From JBLHHI01 sp047614125 (GTDB taxonomy: Bacteria > Bacteroidota > Bacteroidia > NS11-12g > UBA9320), in NCBI GenBank assembly GCA_047614125.1, contig JBLHHI010000001.1, positions 1 through 63,296 on the forward strand: a DNA stretch of 63,296 nt, given 5' to 3'. Both the position numbers and the translations under genes were made by a program. A model generated the notes under the pieces. That model ran no database searches and was not told the DNA's origin. It was given only the letters and a program-made list of their open reading frames with translations. Within the stretch, counting starts at the first letter, position 1; every line of letters begins with the position of its first letter. Shown here in pieces: positions 35,020 through 44,766 of the stretch.

Positions 35020-35439
35020 ATGAAAAAATTTACTGCATCCACATCCAATGACTTGTTTGCAGTTGTTCAGTATGTAGTTGAGCAACTTGAGTCGAAAAAC
35101 TTGGTGCTTCTTACGGGAGGCTTAGGGGCAGGAAAAACCACCTTAATAAAACAAATTTGTCGAGAACTTGGGGTAGAGTCGAGCATGGCAAGCCCCAGTT
35201 TTGGATTGATTAATGAATATGAAACCAACCAAGGTTTAATAGTTCATCACCTCGACTTATACCGTCTAAATGAAGTGCAAGAAGTTTTGGATATTGGCTT
35301 GCTGGAAATACTCGATATGGAAAGACCATGCTTCATCGAGTGGCCCGAAATAGCATCCGAAATATTACAGGATTATGAGCCATTACATGTGCGAATAGCC
35401 ATGGAATTAGACGGCCGAAGAACTATCTTTGTAGAATGA
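35020..35439 (+). CDS. tsaE: tRNA threonylcarbamoyladenosine biosynthesis ATPase TsaE
   Basis: 139 residues, usual length. P-loop LTGGLGAGKTTL, switch-like SPSFGLINEY, and HHLDLYRL; C-terminal FIEWPE. TsaE is the ATPase needed with TsaB and TsaD for t6A in tRNA. It follows porX by 25 nt, and its stop overlaps the M28 peptidase start by 4 nt (ATGA). Confidence 0.94.
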   Translation: MKKFTASTSNDLFAVVQYVVEQLESKNLVLLTGGLGAGKTTLIKQICRELGVESSMASPSFGLINEYETNQGLIVHHLDLYRLNEVQEVLDIGLLEILDMERPCFIEWPEIASEILQDYEPLHVRIAMELDGRRTIFVE

Positions 35440-36593
35440 GATTTGGGTGGTTGGTACTATTTTTCTTGGCGTCGCAAGCTGGTGCTCAAACCCTTCCCAA
35501 AAATTCAAAAATTACCTCCGAACTTTCTAAATCCACCAACGCAATTGAACATCTAAAGGATCTTGAAAAATTAGGTCCAAAAATGGTTGGAAACATCGGA
35601 CTTGATAATACAGCAGCCTTTCTTCAACAGGCGTATTTAAACCTCGGCTATTCATCATCAGAAATCGAGATGGATACCTTTACGCAATCAGGGCAACAGC
35701 TTGTTAATGTGATTGTTACGAAAAAAGGTCTCCTCGATGATTACATCATTATTTGCGCGCATTATGATACCAAAAATGGAATCGGAATTAACGATAACGG
35801 AACCGGTGTTGCCGCCACTTTAGCACTGGCCAGGACCATGGCAAAGCTTTCATCCACTCGTACGATAAAATTTATAAACTTTACCGCAGAAGAACCGGGA
35901 TATTGGGGTGCCAGCCGTTATGTGGGCAATCAATTAAAATCCACTCAAGGCAAGCTCTATATGTTACTCAATCTCGACCAACTTGGAGGCACAGCTGGAG
36001 GTACTGAGAACAACTTTATCTATTGTGAGCAGGACGAAATTCAGGAACCAAATTCAAACAACGCTTTGTCGCATCGAATAACCGATACGTTGATGATGCT
36101 TTGCAGAACCTATACATCATTAACACCTGTGTTAACCAACGTTGAACTTAGTGATTACATACCATTTCAGGAAGTGGGAGAGGTGGTTACAGGAATTTAT
36201 CAGTACGGCAATTACCCATTTTACCACACCGATCGCGATAGTCTAAAAAACGTCGACACCACTTCATTTAAGGAAGTTATTAAGCTCTGCATGGCCGCAA
36301 CCCTGTATTTTGGTCGGGTTCCAGGTTTTGTTCATATTGAAAGAATTGAACAAGCTATTGTGACAATTTATCCAAATCCAGCGCAACACTCCGTTACCGT
36401 TCATACGAGCAATTTTCAAAAACCTTTGGAATACTCAGTATATTCGGCTAATGGTCAATTAGTTATGGCTGGGAAACTCCAAGATACTAAAACAACCGTA
36501 GCGCTTAAGAATTTAAATACAGGAATGTATCATGTAACATTTGTTGGCGACAACGGTGAATATTTCTGGCAAAGGTTGGTTGTGCTTGATTAA
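35436..36593 (+). CDS. M28-family zinc aminopeptidase with T9SS sorting tail
   Basis: 385 residues. A signal peptide ends near residue 18 (ASQAGAQ). The M28 metal set is visible: CAHYDTKNG (His, Asp region), GINDNGTGVAA (bridging Asp), NFTAEEPGYWG (catalytic and metal Glu), LLNLDQLGG and a final His in FYHTDRDS. Residues from about 310 form the T9SS tail (VTIYPNPAQHSV, YSANGQLVMAG, TGMYHVTF). It is a secreted peptidase that should travel through the T9SS. Translational coupling to tsaE puts it in the porX operon. Confidence 0.88.
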   Translation: MRFGWLVLFFLASQAGAQTLPKNSKITSELSKSTNAIEHLKDLEKLGPKMVGNIGLDNTAAFLQQAYLNLGYSSSEIEMDTFTQSGQQLVNVIVTKKGLLDDYIIICAHYDTKNGIGINDNGTGVAATLALARTMAKLSSTRTIKFINFTAEEPGYWGASRYVGNQLKSTQGKLYMLLNLDQLGGTAGGTENNFIYCEQDEIQEPNSNNALSHRITDTLMMLCRTYTSLTPVLTNVELSDYIPFQEVGEVVTGIYQYGNYPFYHTDRDSLKNVDTTSFKEVIKLCMAATLYFGRVPGFVHIERIEQAIVTIYPNPAQHSVTVHTSNFQKPLEYSVYSANGQLVMAGKLQDTKTTVALKNLNTGMYHVTFVGDNGEYFWQRLVVLD

Positions 36594-36596
36594 TAC

Positions 36597-36604
36597 TATT
36601 TTCG
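36597..36604 (+). promoter_or_regulatory. Candidate -7 box (TATTTTCG) of the beta-CASP nuclease gene
   Basis: One mismatch to TAnnTTTG; 24 nt before the TTG start at 36629. Confidence 0.3.
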
Positions 36605-36628
36605 CCCACTCAAATTCACAAATCAAGT

Positions 36629-38047
36629 TTGAATCTCACCTTTTTAGGCGCCGCACGTGTAGTAACCGGAAGCATGTATTTGCTCACTCTCGACGATGGG
36701 TATAACATCTTAGTTGATTGCGGTCTCAATTACGAAAAAAACATCGCACGAGAAGAGAACGCCAACTTCCCTTTTGATCCGTACGACATTGATTTAGTGG
36801 TGCTTACCCACGCACACGTAGACCATTCTGGCAATATTCCAACCCTATTTGCCAAAGGTTATGAAGGCAAGGTACTTTGCACGGAACCCACTTGGCGATT
36901 GGCTGATATTCTGTTGATGGATTCCGCTAAGATTGAAAATGCGCGAGTATCCAAAGCAAACAGAAGTAGAAATCGAAAGGGCAAACAAGCGCATAAAAAA
37001 GAATCGGAAGCATTCCGATTATTTGGCCAAAAGCAAGTAATGGATGCCGTTGGAAGCATGATTACTTTGGAATTTAATACAACCTTTCAACTTCGGCACA
37101 ATGTTTCCGTAACCCTTATTCCGGCAGGTCACATCTTAGGCGCTGCCTCCGTTGTTTTTGAAATAACGGAAGGAAAAAAAACAAAACGACTGGGATTTAC
37201 CGGTGATTTGGGTAAGTCGAATGCGAAAATCATTGTTCCCCCGCAAATACCCACCAAGCTCGACTATCTGGTAATGGAAGGCACGTATGGAGATCGAATT
37301 CATCAAGAAACTCGAACGCCCGAAGACGTGCTTGAAGAATATATTGAAAGAGTTTGTGTCGAGAATAAGGGGAGACTGGTAATTCCTGCTTTTAGTGTGG
37401 GAAGAACTCAGGCAATTTTATTTACAATTAACAAGCTAATGCGCGACGGAAGAATACCTTCTGTCAAGGTTTTTACCGACAGTCCACTGGGCATAAAAAG
37501 TGGCAACATCCACCAAGAGTTTAAGCACTTTTTGAATGATGAGGCTCAAAGCTTTGTTCAAGAGCATCACGATCTTTTTCTATTTAAAGAGTTGTACATC
37601 GTTGAGGATCAGGATGATGAGACCTTTGTGAGCAACCAGAATCACCCGTGCATTATTGTAAGTTCTGCTGGAATGCTGGAAGGAGGTAGGATTCAACGCC
37701 ACATTGCCAACAATATTCAGAATCAAAATTCAACCATTTTAATGGCTGGGTTTTGTACGCCAGGCACCTTGGGTCACACGCTTTTATCGGGAGCAAAAAA
37801 TGTTGCCATTAAAGGCCGGAGCTACTTAGTTTTCGCAGATATCCAAAAAACTGATGCCTTCAGCGCACATCCGGATCAAACCGAATTGTTGAAGTATTTT
37901 GATGAGGTACAAGCCAATTCAAATCTTAAGAAAGTTTTTGTTTCACACGGCGAGGAAGCATCGCTGTTAACTATGAAAGACAAGATTTCAGAACGTGGAG
38001 TTCAAACCGTAGTTCCGGTAATTGGTGAGACTTTTGAGCTAAACTAG
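36629..38047 (+). CDS. MBL/beta-CASP-fold RNA-processing exonuclease (YSH1/CPSF73-like)
   Basis: 472 residues from a TTG start. No ATG is available in frame between the upstream stop and the conserved beginning MNLTFLGAARVVTGS. The MBL motif is VLTHAHVDHSGN, with further ligands in PAGHILGA and GFTGDLG. The beta-CASP part has IPAFSVGRTQAIL, SSAGMLEGGR and the final His in VSHGEE, plus SAHPDQTELLKYF. The family are metal-dependent RNA nucleases. It follows the M28 gene by 35 nt. Confidence 0.88.
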   Translation: MNLTFLGAARVVTGSMYLLTLDDGYNILVDCGLNYEKNIAREENANFPFDPYDIDLVVLTHAHVDHSGNIPTLFAKGYEGKVLCTEPTWRLADILLMDSAKIENARVSKANRSRNRKGKQAHKKESEAFRLFGQKQVMDAVGSMITLEFNTTFQLRHNVSVTLIPAGHILGAASVVFEITEGKKTKRLGFTGDLGKSNAKIIVPPQIPTKLDYLVMEGTYGDRIHQETRTPEDVLEEYIERVCVENKGRLVIPAFSVGRTQAILFTINKLMRDGRIPSVKVFTDSPLGIKSGNIHQEFKHFLNDEAQSFVQEHHDLFLFKELYIVEDQDDETFVSNQNHPCIIVSSAGMLEGGRIQRHIANNIQNQNSTILMAGFCTPGTLGHTLLSGAKNVAIKGRSYLVFADIQKTDAFSAHPDQTELLKYFDEVQANSNLKKVFVSHGEEASLLTMKDKISERGVQTVVPVIGETFELN

Positions 38048-38224
38048 AGGTCTAGTTTGCAAGTAGCAGCCCCACCAATTTTTTCGGCTTCGAAGCGTAT
38101 CAGAATCATACTTTTAGACAAAACGTTCGTCAATTTCTATGGGACTTTGATCAATATTTAAGGCCGTTGGTGAAATTGCCAAAGTTCTGTGTGTAAAAGG
38201 CACATTTTGTCGGTAAAATGTTGG

Positions 38225-38232
38225 TATCTTCG
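38225..38232 (+). promoter_or_regulatory. Candidate -7 box of gyrA (TATCTTCG)
   Basis: One mismatch to TAnnTTTG. The predicted leader is about 73 nt. The rest of the 264-nt gap (38048-38311) holds nothing I can assign; an antisense frame over it lacks coding character. Confidence 0.35.
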
Positions 38233-38303
38233 CCACGTAAGCACCAGAGGCTGCGGCATTTGTGAGTAGTTTTACCGAGTAAAGATTTAACGAAAGAACT
38301 GAG

Positions 38304-38309
38304 AAGGAG
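38304..38309 (+). promoter_or_regulatory. Unusually clear Shine-Dalgarno sequence of gyrA
   Basis: AAGGAG is present but only 2 nt from the ATG at 38312, closer than normal. Most genes in this window lack any such sequence, which is usual for Bacteroidota. Confidence 0.4.
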
Positions 38310-38311
38310 AT

Positions 38312-40876
38312 ATGGATCATCCAAATGAAAAAATCATCCCGATAAACATCGAGGATGAAATGAAAACAGCTTACATCGATTACTCGATGTCAGTTATTGT
38401 TTCTAGAGCCTTACCTGATGTACGAGATGGTTTAAAGCCAGTGCATCGAAGAGTATTGTACGGCATGACCGAACTGGGGTTGGCGAGCAATCGTCCGCAC
38501 AAGAAATCAGCCCGTATTGTTGGAGAGGTACTGGGTAAGTATCACCCACACGGCGATTCGTCGGTATACGACACCATGGTACGAATGGCACAACCTTGGA
38601 GTTTGCGATATACGATGGTAGACGGTCAAGGAAACTTTGGGTCGATTGATGGTGATCCACCGGCAGCTATGCGCTACACGGAGGCCAGAATGCACAAGCT
38701 TGCTGAAGAGATGATGACCGACATCGATAAGAACACGGTTAATTATCAAACCAACTTCGATGATTCGTTAAAAGAGCCAACGGTTTTGCCCGCTAAGCTT
38801 CCAAATCTTTTGATGAATGGAGCTTCTGGTATTGCCGTAGGAATGGCTACCAATATGGCTCCTCACAATTTAAAGGAAATTATTGGAGGCATTCACGCCT
38901 ACATCGACAACAACGATATTACCATTCCCGAATTGATGGAGTTTATTAAAGCTCCCGACTTCCCGACAGGAGGTACCATTTATGGCTATGAAGGAGTTAA
39001 AATGGCCTTTGAAACTGGGAGAGGTCGAATTGTAATTCGTGGCAAGGCAGAATTTACAACCAATAAAACAGGCCGAGAGCAAATCATCATAACCGAAGTA
39101 CCATATCAAGTGAGTCCTTCGCAAATTATTGTGAAAGCCGTTGACTTGGTAAACGAAAAGGTTGTAGAAGGCATCGCCGAAATTAGAGACGAATCGGATC
39201 GTAACGGATTGCGGATTGTTTTTGATTTAAAACGAGATGCCATTCCAAACATCATTTTAAACCAATTATATAAATTCACCCCACTTCAAACCTCATTCTC
39301 GGTAAACAACATCGCGCTGGTAAAAGGCCGTCCAGAAATGTTGAATTTGAAGGATATGATTCATCACTTCGTTGAGCACAGACACGAAGTAGTAGTTCGA
39401 AGAACAGAATATGAATTGGATGAGGCCAAAAAGAAGGCCCACATCTTAGAAGGGTTGTTAATTGCCATCGAAAACCTAGATGAAGTAATTAAGTTAATTC
39501 GTGCATCGTCTACACCAGAAGATGCTCGGAATGGTTTGATTAGTCGTTTTGAGTTGTCGGAGATTCAAGCCAAGGCCATCTTAGACATGCGTTTGCAGAA
39601 GCTTACAGGCTTGGAGCGAGATAAAATTCGTGAAGAGCACGCTAAGATTATGGAAACCATTTCCTACTTAGATGGCATCTTAGCAAGCGTAGAGTTGCGA
39701 ATGCAGATCATCAAAGACGAACTTACCGAAATGAGTGATAAGTTTGGCGACGAGCGCAGAACCAACATTGAATTCGACAGTGGCGATTTGAATATTGAAG
39801 ATTTAATTCCAAATGAGGAAGTAATCATCACCATTTCGCACATGGGTTACATTAAGCGTACTGCGCTATCTGAATACCGAACGCAAGGAAGGGGAGGAGT
39901 TGGAAATAGAGGCGTAGGCCACCGAGGAGAAGACTTTGTGGAACACTTGCTTATGGCCAAAACACACAATTACATGCTCTTTTTCACAGAACATGGCCGT
40001 TGTTTCTGGATGAAGGTATATGAGATTCCAGAAGGATCCAAAACGTCTAAAGGAAGAGCGATTCAGAATCTTTTGGCCATGCCAAAAGAAGATCAAATCA
40101 AGGCGTACATTACCGTCATCGATTTAAAAGATGAAGAATACCTAGATAACAATTTCATCATCATGTGTACCAAAAATGGTATCATCAAGAAAACAACACT
40201 TCGCGCATATTCGCGGCCAAGATCAAATGGCATTAATGCGATTACCATTCGAGAAGGGGATGAATTGTTGGAAGCAAAGATGACCGATGGAAACAATGAA
40301 ATCATCCTAGCTAAAAAATCAGGTAAGGCAATTCGTTTTAACGAATCGTTGGTACGACCGATGGGTAGAACTGCAGCTGGCGTTCGAGGAGTAAAACTTG
40401 AGAACGAACAGGACGAGGTGATTGGCATGATATGTGTCGGTAGTATAGAAGACGAATCTGTTATGGTTGTTTCTGAAAAAGGGTATGGAAAGCGAACATT
40501 TGTACAAGACTATCGAGTAACTGGTAGAGGTGGAAAGGGTGTTAAAACCTTAAACATCACTGAAAAAACCGGGCACTTAGTAGCCATCAAAAATGTGAAC
40601 GACGACGATGATTTAATGATCATTAATCGTTCAGGGATCGCCATCCGACTTCCATTGGTAGATATTCGAGTAATGGGAAGAGCTACGCAAGGCGTTCGAC
40701 TCATCAAAATGAAAGCGAACGACAGCATTGCTTCGGTTGCCAAAGTGGCCAAAGATGAAGAAGCAGAAGCCGTTGAGTTCGATGAAGAAGGCAACGTAAT
40801 AGCTAAAACTGAAGAAGGAAACGAAACAGAATCGTCTGATAATATAGACAGTAACGAAGAAAAAGACAATGATTAA
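38312..40876 (+). CDS. gyrA: DNA gyrase subunit A
   Basis: 854 residues. The catalytic tyrosine is Y122 (AAMRYTEARM), and the quinolone region has S83 and D87 (HPHGDSSVYD), the same numbers as E. coli and the susceptible-type residues. A six-bladed C-terminal domain follows, with the GyrA box QGRGGVG at the first blade (about 527). The tail of about 40 residues is very acidic (EEGNETESSDN). It introduces negative supercoils with GyrB. The last 8 nt overlap the TPR gene, so the two are cotranscribed. Confidence 0.97.
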   Translation: MDHPNEKIIPINIEDEMKTAYIDYSMSVIVSRALPDVRDGLKPVHRRVLYGMTELGLASNRPHKKSARIVGEVLGKYHPHGDSSVYDTMVRMAQPWSLRYTMVDGQGNFGSIDGDPPAAMRYTEARMHKLAEEMMTDIDKNTVNYQTNFDDSLKEPTVLPAKLPNLLMNGASGIAVGMATNMAPHNLKEIIGGIHAYIDNNDITIPELMEFIKAPDFPTGGTIYGYEGVKMAFETGRGRIVIRGKAEFTTNKTGREQIIITEVPYQVSPSQIIVKAVDLVNEKVVEGIAEIRDESDRNGLRIVFDLKRDAIPNIILNQLYKFTPLQTSFSVNNIALVKGRPEMLNLKDMIHHFVEHRHEVVVRRTEYELDEAKKKAHILEGLLIAIENLDEVIKLIRASSTPEDARNGLISRFELSEIQAKAILDMRLQKLTGLERDKIREEHAKIMETISYLDGILASVELRMQIIKDELTEMSDKFGDERRTNIEFDSGDLNIEDLIPNEEVIITISHMGYIKRTALSEYRTQGRGGVGNRGVGHRGEDFVEHLLMAKTHNYMLFFTEHGRCFWMKVYEIPEGSKTSKGRAIQNLLAMPKEDQIKAYITVIDLKDEEYLDNNFIIMCTKNGIIKKTTLRAYSRPRSNGINAITIREGDELLEAKMTDGNNEIILAKKSGKAIRFNESLVRPMGRTAAGVRGVKLENEQDEVIGMICVGSIEDESVMVVSEKGYGKRTFVQDYRVTGRGGKGVKTLNITEKTGHLVAIKNVNDDDDLMIINRSGIAIRLPLVDIRVMGRATQGVRLIKMKANDSIASVAKVAKDEEAEAVEFDEEGNVIAKTEEGNETESSDNIDSNEEKDND

Positions 40877-42110
40877 GAAGCTAATAAAAAACGCCCTAGT
40901 AGTGCTGATGTTCGGTTTATCTACCGTTGCATTTGCACAAAACTTTAAAGTAGAAACCGTTAAAATTTCGCTTGAACCAGGGCCAGCCGACAAAACAACA
41001 CCCGATTGGTACGACGAGTTGGAAAAATGCATAGCCAACATCAATGCAGCCAAAACACATCCGAAAACCGGGAATGATCCTAAGATGTATTACTACTACG
41101 GATTGACGTATTTAAACGTTTACCTAAATGGCAATGAAGTGCAAAAGGCAATGTATCCCAATGCACTTGATATGGCTACCGATGCTTTTTATAAATCGAT
41201 GGAAACCGATTTAAAAGAGCGGTACACTGCAATGGCGCAAAACTCGTTATTGAATTGTGCGATAGGACATTACAACAATGCCGTTAGTTCGTACAATTCG
41301 CAGGATTATAAAGGAGCGTTAAACTCGTACGAAAAAGTGCTTCGCATTTTACCATACGATAAAGATGGCCAGCTGCGGAGAAGCAATATTACCGAAGAAA
41401 GCATTTCGCAATACGCAAGCTATGCGGCCATCGGTGCTAAAGACATCACCAAAGCAAAGGCTCTTTTGCAAAAGTTGATCGATATAAACTTTAATGATCC
41501 ATCAATTTACGGTGACATGGCCGATTTATATTTAAATGACGGTGATACTACCAAATCATTGGAGTACTTGGCCATTGGACGTGAAATGTTTCCATCGAAC
41601 GTTAATTTAATGAACAAGGAGCTCGACATCTATTTGAAGTTGGGAAGATCGAAAGAAATCGTTGATAAGCTCAACGAAGCCATCTTAAATGATCCTGAAA
41701 ACAAGATTTACTACTATGCACGTGGCGTTAGTCATATGAAGTTAGGAAATTTAGAAGGCGCTCAAAAGGATTATGAAAAAACCATTGCGCTTGATCCCAC
41801 CTTTGCAGATGCGCATTACAACTTGGGCGTTGTATTCTTAGATAAGTGCAATCCAATTATCGAACAGATCAACAACTTACCTAGTGGAAGCTATAAGAAA
41901 GAAGAATCCTTGGCCGTAGAAATTGATAATTTGTACAAAAAAGCAGCTAAGTTGTTTGAAGATGCGTTATCGTACGGCGAATATGCAAATGCAGAGAAGT
42001 TTGAATTGGTAACAACATTGAAAAAGATTTATGGTCGTTTGATTCAGAATGATCAATCGTACCGTCCTCGATACGATGAAGTAAAGGCGATGATGAAGGA
42101 ATTGGAATAG
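40869..42110 (+). CDS. Secreted or periplasmic TPR protein
   Basis: 413 residues. A signal peptide ends near residue 24 (STVAFAQN). At least five TPR-like units are seen, among them YKGALNSYEKVLRILP, PSIYGDMADLYLNDGD, NKIYYYARGVSHMKLGN and ADAHYNLGVVFLDKCN. TPR folds bind other proteins; the partner is unknown. The start lies inside the gyrA 3' end (8-nt overlap), an arrangement that couples its translation to gyrase. Confidence 0.8.
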   Translation: MIKKLIKNALVVLMFGLSTVAFAQNFKVETVKISLEPGPADKTTPDWYDELEKCIANINAAKTHPKTGNDPKMYYYYGLTYLNVYLNGNEVQKAMYPNALDMATDAFYKSMETDLKERYTAMAQNSLLNCAIGHYNNAVSSYNSQDYKGALNSYEKVLRILPYDKDGQLRRSNITEESISQYASYAAIGAKDITKAKALLQKLIDINFNDPSIYGDMADLYLNDGDTTKSLEYLAIGREMFPSNVNLMNKELDIYLKLGRSKEIVDKLNEAILNDPENKIYYYARGVSHMKLGNLEGAQKDYEKTIALDPTFADAHYNLGVVFLDKCNPIIEQINNLPSGSYKKEESLAVEIDNLYKKAAKLFEDALSYGEYANAEKFELVTTLKKIYGRLIQNDQSYRPRYDEVKAMMKELE

Positions 42111-42136
42111 ACGCAGCGCTTCTATAAAATTAACTG

Positions 42137-42166
42137 GGGGAGGATATCACAGCATTCTCCCCTTAT
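42137..42166 (+). terminator. Possible terminator after gyrA-TPR
   Basis: GGGGAGGAT (42137-42145) pairs with ATTCTCCCC (42154-42162) with one G-T pair, loop of 8 nt, followed by TTATTTAG. The T run is weak. The rest of the gap up to 42366 shows a short palindrome (CATAAT/ATTATG near 42186-42201) and no supportable gene. Confidence 0.45.
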
Positions 42167-42366
42167 TTAGCTTCTCTCTAGTTAACATAATATAAATTAT
42201 GAGACAAACATATATATCAATCAAAGCACCCAAGCTTGTTCAATTCCCGTCGCTGTGCGGTTAAAATAAAATCAGTTCTGCGGGCATTCGGTACCATAAC
42301 GTTAATGATTTTATGTTAAAGGGAATTGATTAGAATACTCTCCAACCAATAAATCTGGGCCCAAAT

Positions 42367-42744
42367 TTAAGCGAGCCCTAAAATTAGTTTTTCTTGCCCC
42401 AGATGCATCTTATTTTTAAGCAAATCTTCCAACTCCATTTCTCCAAAATCATAAACATCTCGTATGTGTAGAATCACAATCTTACCGGGCCACCCCGTTC
42501 CAAAAAGCTGTTCAATGGCTTTTTTGTGCTTCGTTTCCATCGCATATATCTGATCCGCCCAATTCAAATCATCTTCGGTAATAAAGTGCGTACCCAATTG
42601 ATGGCAAATTTTGGGGTTAGTTCCTGCTGATCGATGTGTATTATTTGAGTCTACTCGATTCATCAGCGCTTCTGCCGTTGCCGATCGATCTTTATTCGCC
42701 GAGCACACAAAAAGCACGCTATTTTGTATTTCATTTGACATCAT
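42367..42744 (-). CDS. Low-molecular-weight protein tyrosine phosphatase-like protein
   Basis: 125 residues, shorter than the usual 150. The P-loop is C14-SANKD-R20-S (Cx5R), followed by ATAEALMNR. The usual DP pair near the C-terminus is not obvious; LHIRDVYDFGEME may supply the acid Asp. The family removes phosphate from tyrosine or arginine, or reduces arsenate. It stands alone. Confidence 0.75.
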   Translation of the reverse strand: MMSNEIQNSVLFVCSANKDRSATAEALMNRVDSNNTHRSAGTNPKICHQLGTHFITEDDLNWADQIYAMETKHKKAIEQLFGTGWPGKIVILHIRDVYDFGEMELEDLLKNKMHLGQEKLILGLA

Positions 42745-42840
42745 TCAAATGTGGTTCAGAAAGCTTGCACAGCAAAAAAAACATCGTATATAGCTTATTT
42801 TCAAAAGCTAGTGAGTTAAATATTGATGTTCCGCTCCCAT

Positions 42841-43320
42841 TCACAGCTCAAATTTAAACGGCAGCAAGTTCTTAATGCCATCTATTTCAAAACACGCCCC
42901 ATCTGGAGATTTTATAAGAATTTTCAACGTATTTTTCTGGCGTGTTTCTAAATCAGCTAACACTTGCAAACAACCTCCGCAAGGTGGAGTAAACGCCTGA
43001 TTCAAAATTCCGTTGCTGTTGTGTGGCTCAACCGAAATGGCCAGTGTTTCCACCAGCTTATTTGGGAATTGCGCCTTTGCCGCAAATACGGCCACCCGTT
43101 CAGCACACATTCCACTGGGGTAAGCTGGGTTCTCTTGATTGCTTCCTAAAAATGTAGCGCCATCTTCAAATCGGAGCGCTGCGCCAACATGAAAACGCGA
43201 GTAAGGTGCATGGGCATTGCCAGCAGCTTCTTCGGCCAGTTTTATGAGAGCAGTGTCCTGTTCGCTGAATGTGTTTAAGTTAATGTGCTTTTGCACGGTA
43301 CACGTCTTGGTAAATTCCAT
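42841..43320 (-). CDS. cdd: Cytidine deaminase
   Basis: 159 residues from the ATG at 43320; an in-frame ATG at 43353 would add 11 residues not usual for the family. Zinc motifs are GMCAERVAVFAA (Cys and catalytic Glu) and PPCGGCLQVL (PCxxC). It converts cytidine and deoxycytidine to uridine forms in pyrimidine salvage. It is divergent from the saccharopine dehydrogenase-like gene. Confidence 0.92.
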   Translation of the reverse strand: MEFTKTCTVQKHINLNTFSEQDTALIKLAEEAAGNAHAPYSRFHVGAALRFEDGATFLGSNQENPAYPSGMCAERVAVFAAKAQFPNKLVETLAISVEPHNSNGILNQAFTPPCGGCLQVLADLETRQKNTLKILIKSPDGACFEIDGIKNLLPFKFEL

Positions 43321-43391
43321 CTTTGTGCTAATTAATATCCGTGCAATCCGCATCAGACTTATAGCTGCGATAATACGGAAATATGTACACT

Positions 43392-44726
43392 ATGAAAAAA
43401 ATATTAGTAATTGGTGCCGGAAGGTCAACTACCTACTTATTACATTATCTAGCTGAAAAATCGGAAGGTTACAACTGGCAAATTACGGTCGCAGATTTAG
43501 ATTTGAAACTCGCGCAAAATAAATGCACCAATCTCAGAATGGTGGCCTTAAAGATTGATATTCAGGATGATGAGATATTAAACCAGTTGGTAATTAAACA
43601 CGACCTCATCATCTCTATGCTTCCAGCCCACCTTCATCTCAATGTAGCAAAAGCTTGCATTACCCACAAGGTTAATATGGTAACAGCATCGTACTTGTCG
43701 GATGAAATAAAGGCTTTGCACTACCAAGCCAAGGAGGCGGGCATTACCATTTTGAATGAAATAGGTGTGGATCCAGGCTTGGATCACTTATCGGCAATGG
43801 AAATAATTCACGGCATTCAGAGCCAAGGAGGACAAATTGAAGCCTTTGAAAGCTTTACTGGTGGGCTCATTGCTCCAGAAAGTGACAATAATCCATGGAA
43901 CTATAAGTTCACGTGGAATCCAAGAAATGTAGTATTGGCTGGTCAAGGCGGCGCAGTAAAGTTTATTCAAAACGGATTGTATAAGTTCATTCCGTACCAC
44001 AAATTATTTCGAAGAACTGAAATAATTGAAATCGATAATTTTGGAAAGTTTGAGGGATATGCCAATCGCGACTCACTTAAATATCGAGAAACCTATGGCC
44101 TATCGGATGTTAAAACCATGTTTCGAGGAACCTTACGTCGACCCGGTTTTTGCCGAGCATGGGATCAATTTATACAACTTGGTGTAACCGATGACGACTA
44201 CATTCTTCCGGACACGTTGAATATGACGCATCGAGAATTCATCAATACATTTTTATCCTACAATGTTTCTGATTCAGTTGAAATTAAACTTCGAAACTAT
44301 CTCCGCATCGAACAAGATGATGTTAATCTTTGGGAGCGGTTAGAATGGCTTGGCCTGTTCGACAATACGGTTATTGGTATTGAAAACGCAAGTCCAGCGC
44401 GAGTTTTGGAGCACATCTTAAAAAAGAAGTGGACGCTAAAGCAAACCGATAAGGACATGATTGTGATGTGGCACAAGGTTAATTACCGACTCGATGGTTG
44501 TGATCATGAGTTGCACAGTTCTACGGTGGTTATTGGTGAGGATGATCAGAAAACAGCCATGGCTAAAACGGTGGGGCTGCCACTGGCCATTGGGGCCAAG
44601 CATCTGTTAACAGGCGAGATAAATGAGAAGGGAACAATCTTGCCAATTAAACCTGAAATATATAAGCCAATTTTAGAAGAGTTAAAGGAACACGGCATTT
44701 TCTTTAATGAAAAGAGGGTATTTTAA
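43392..44726 (+). CDS. Saccharopine dehydrogenase-like protein (glutamate-forming type)
   Basis: 444 residues from the second of two close ATGs (43383 and 43392); the second starts the conserved MKKILVIGAGRSTTYLL. The N-terminal Rossmann fold is followed by VTASYLSDE, NEIGVDPGLDHLSAM and FESFTGGLIAPES, as in the Lys9-like enzymes that release glutamate from saccharopine. C-terminal domain: ALPLAIGAKHLLTG-like sequence (LPLAIGAKHLL). It likely acts in lysine breakdown; the partner lysine-ketoglutarate reductase is not in the window. Confidence 0.85.
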   Translation: MKKILVIGAGRSTTYLLHYLAEKSEGYNWQITVADLDLKLAQNKCTNLRMVALKIDIQDDEILNQLVIKHDLIISMLPAHLHLNVAKACITHKVNMVTASYLSDEIKALHYQAKEAGITILNEIGVDPGLDHLSAMEIIHGIQSQGGQIEAFESFTGGLIAPESDNNPWNYKFTWNPRNVVLAGQGGAVKFIQNGLYKFIPYHKLFRRTEIIEIDNFGKFEGYANRDSLKYRETYGLSDVKTMFRGTLRRPGFCRAWDQFIQLGVTDDDYILPDTLNMTHREFINTFLSYNVSDSVEIKLRNYLRIEQDDVNLWERLEWLGLFDNTVIGIENASPARVLEHILKKKWTLKQTDKDMIVMWHKVNYRLDGCDHELHSSTVVIGEDDQKTAMAKTVGLPLAIGAKHLLTGEINEKGTILPIKPEIYKPILEELKEHGIFFNEKRVF

Positions 44727-44766
44727 AAGTGAATATGAGTTCGATATCGAGTTCAGGCTATGACAT

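Noticed and set aside
36626..36640. tRNA-like T-arm phrase (GTTTGAATCTCAC)
   Set aside because: No acceptor or anticodon arm can be built around it; it is the start of the beta-CASP nuclease gene.
38114..38320. 68-codon minus-strand frame upstream of gyrA
   Set aside because: It overlaps the gyrA promoter and start region and has no motif.
42199..42264. 21-codon open frame after a short palindrome
   Set aside because: No recognisable sequence features and a length expected by chance.
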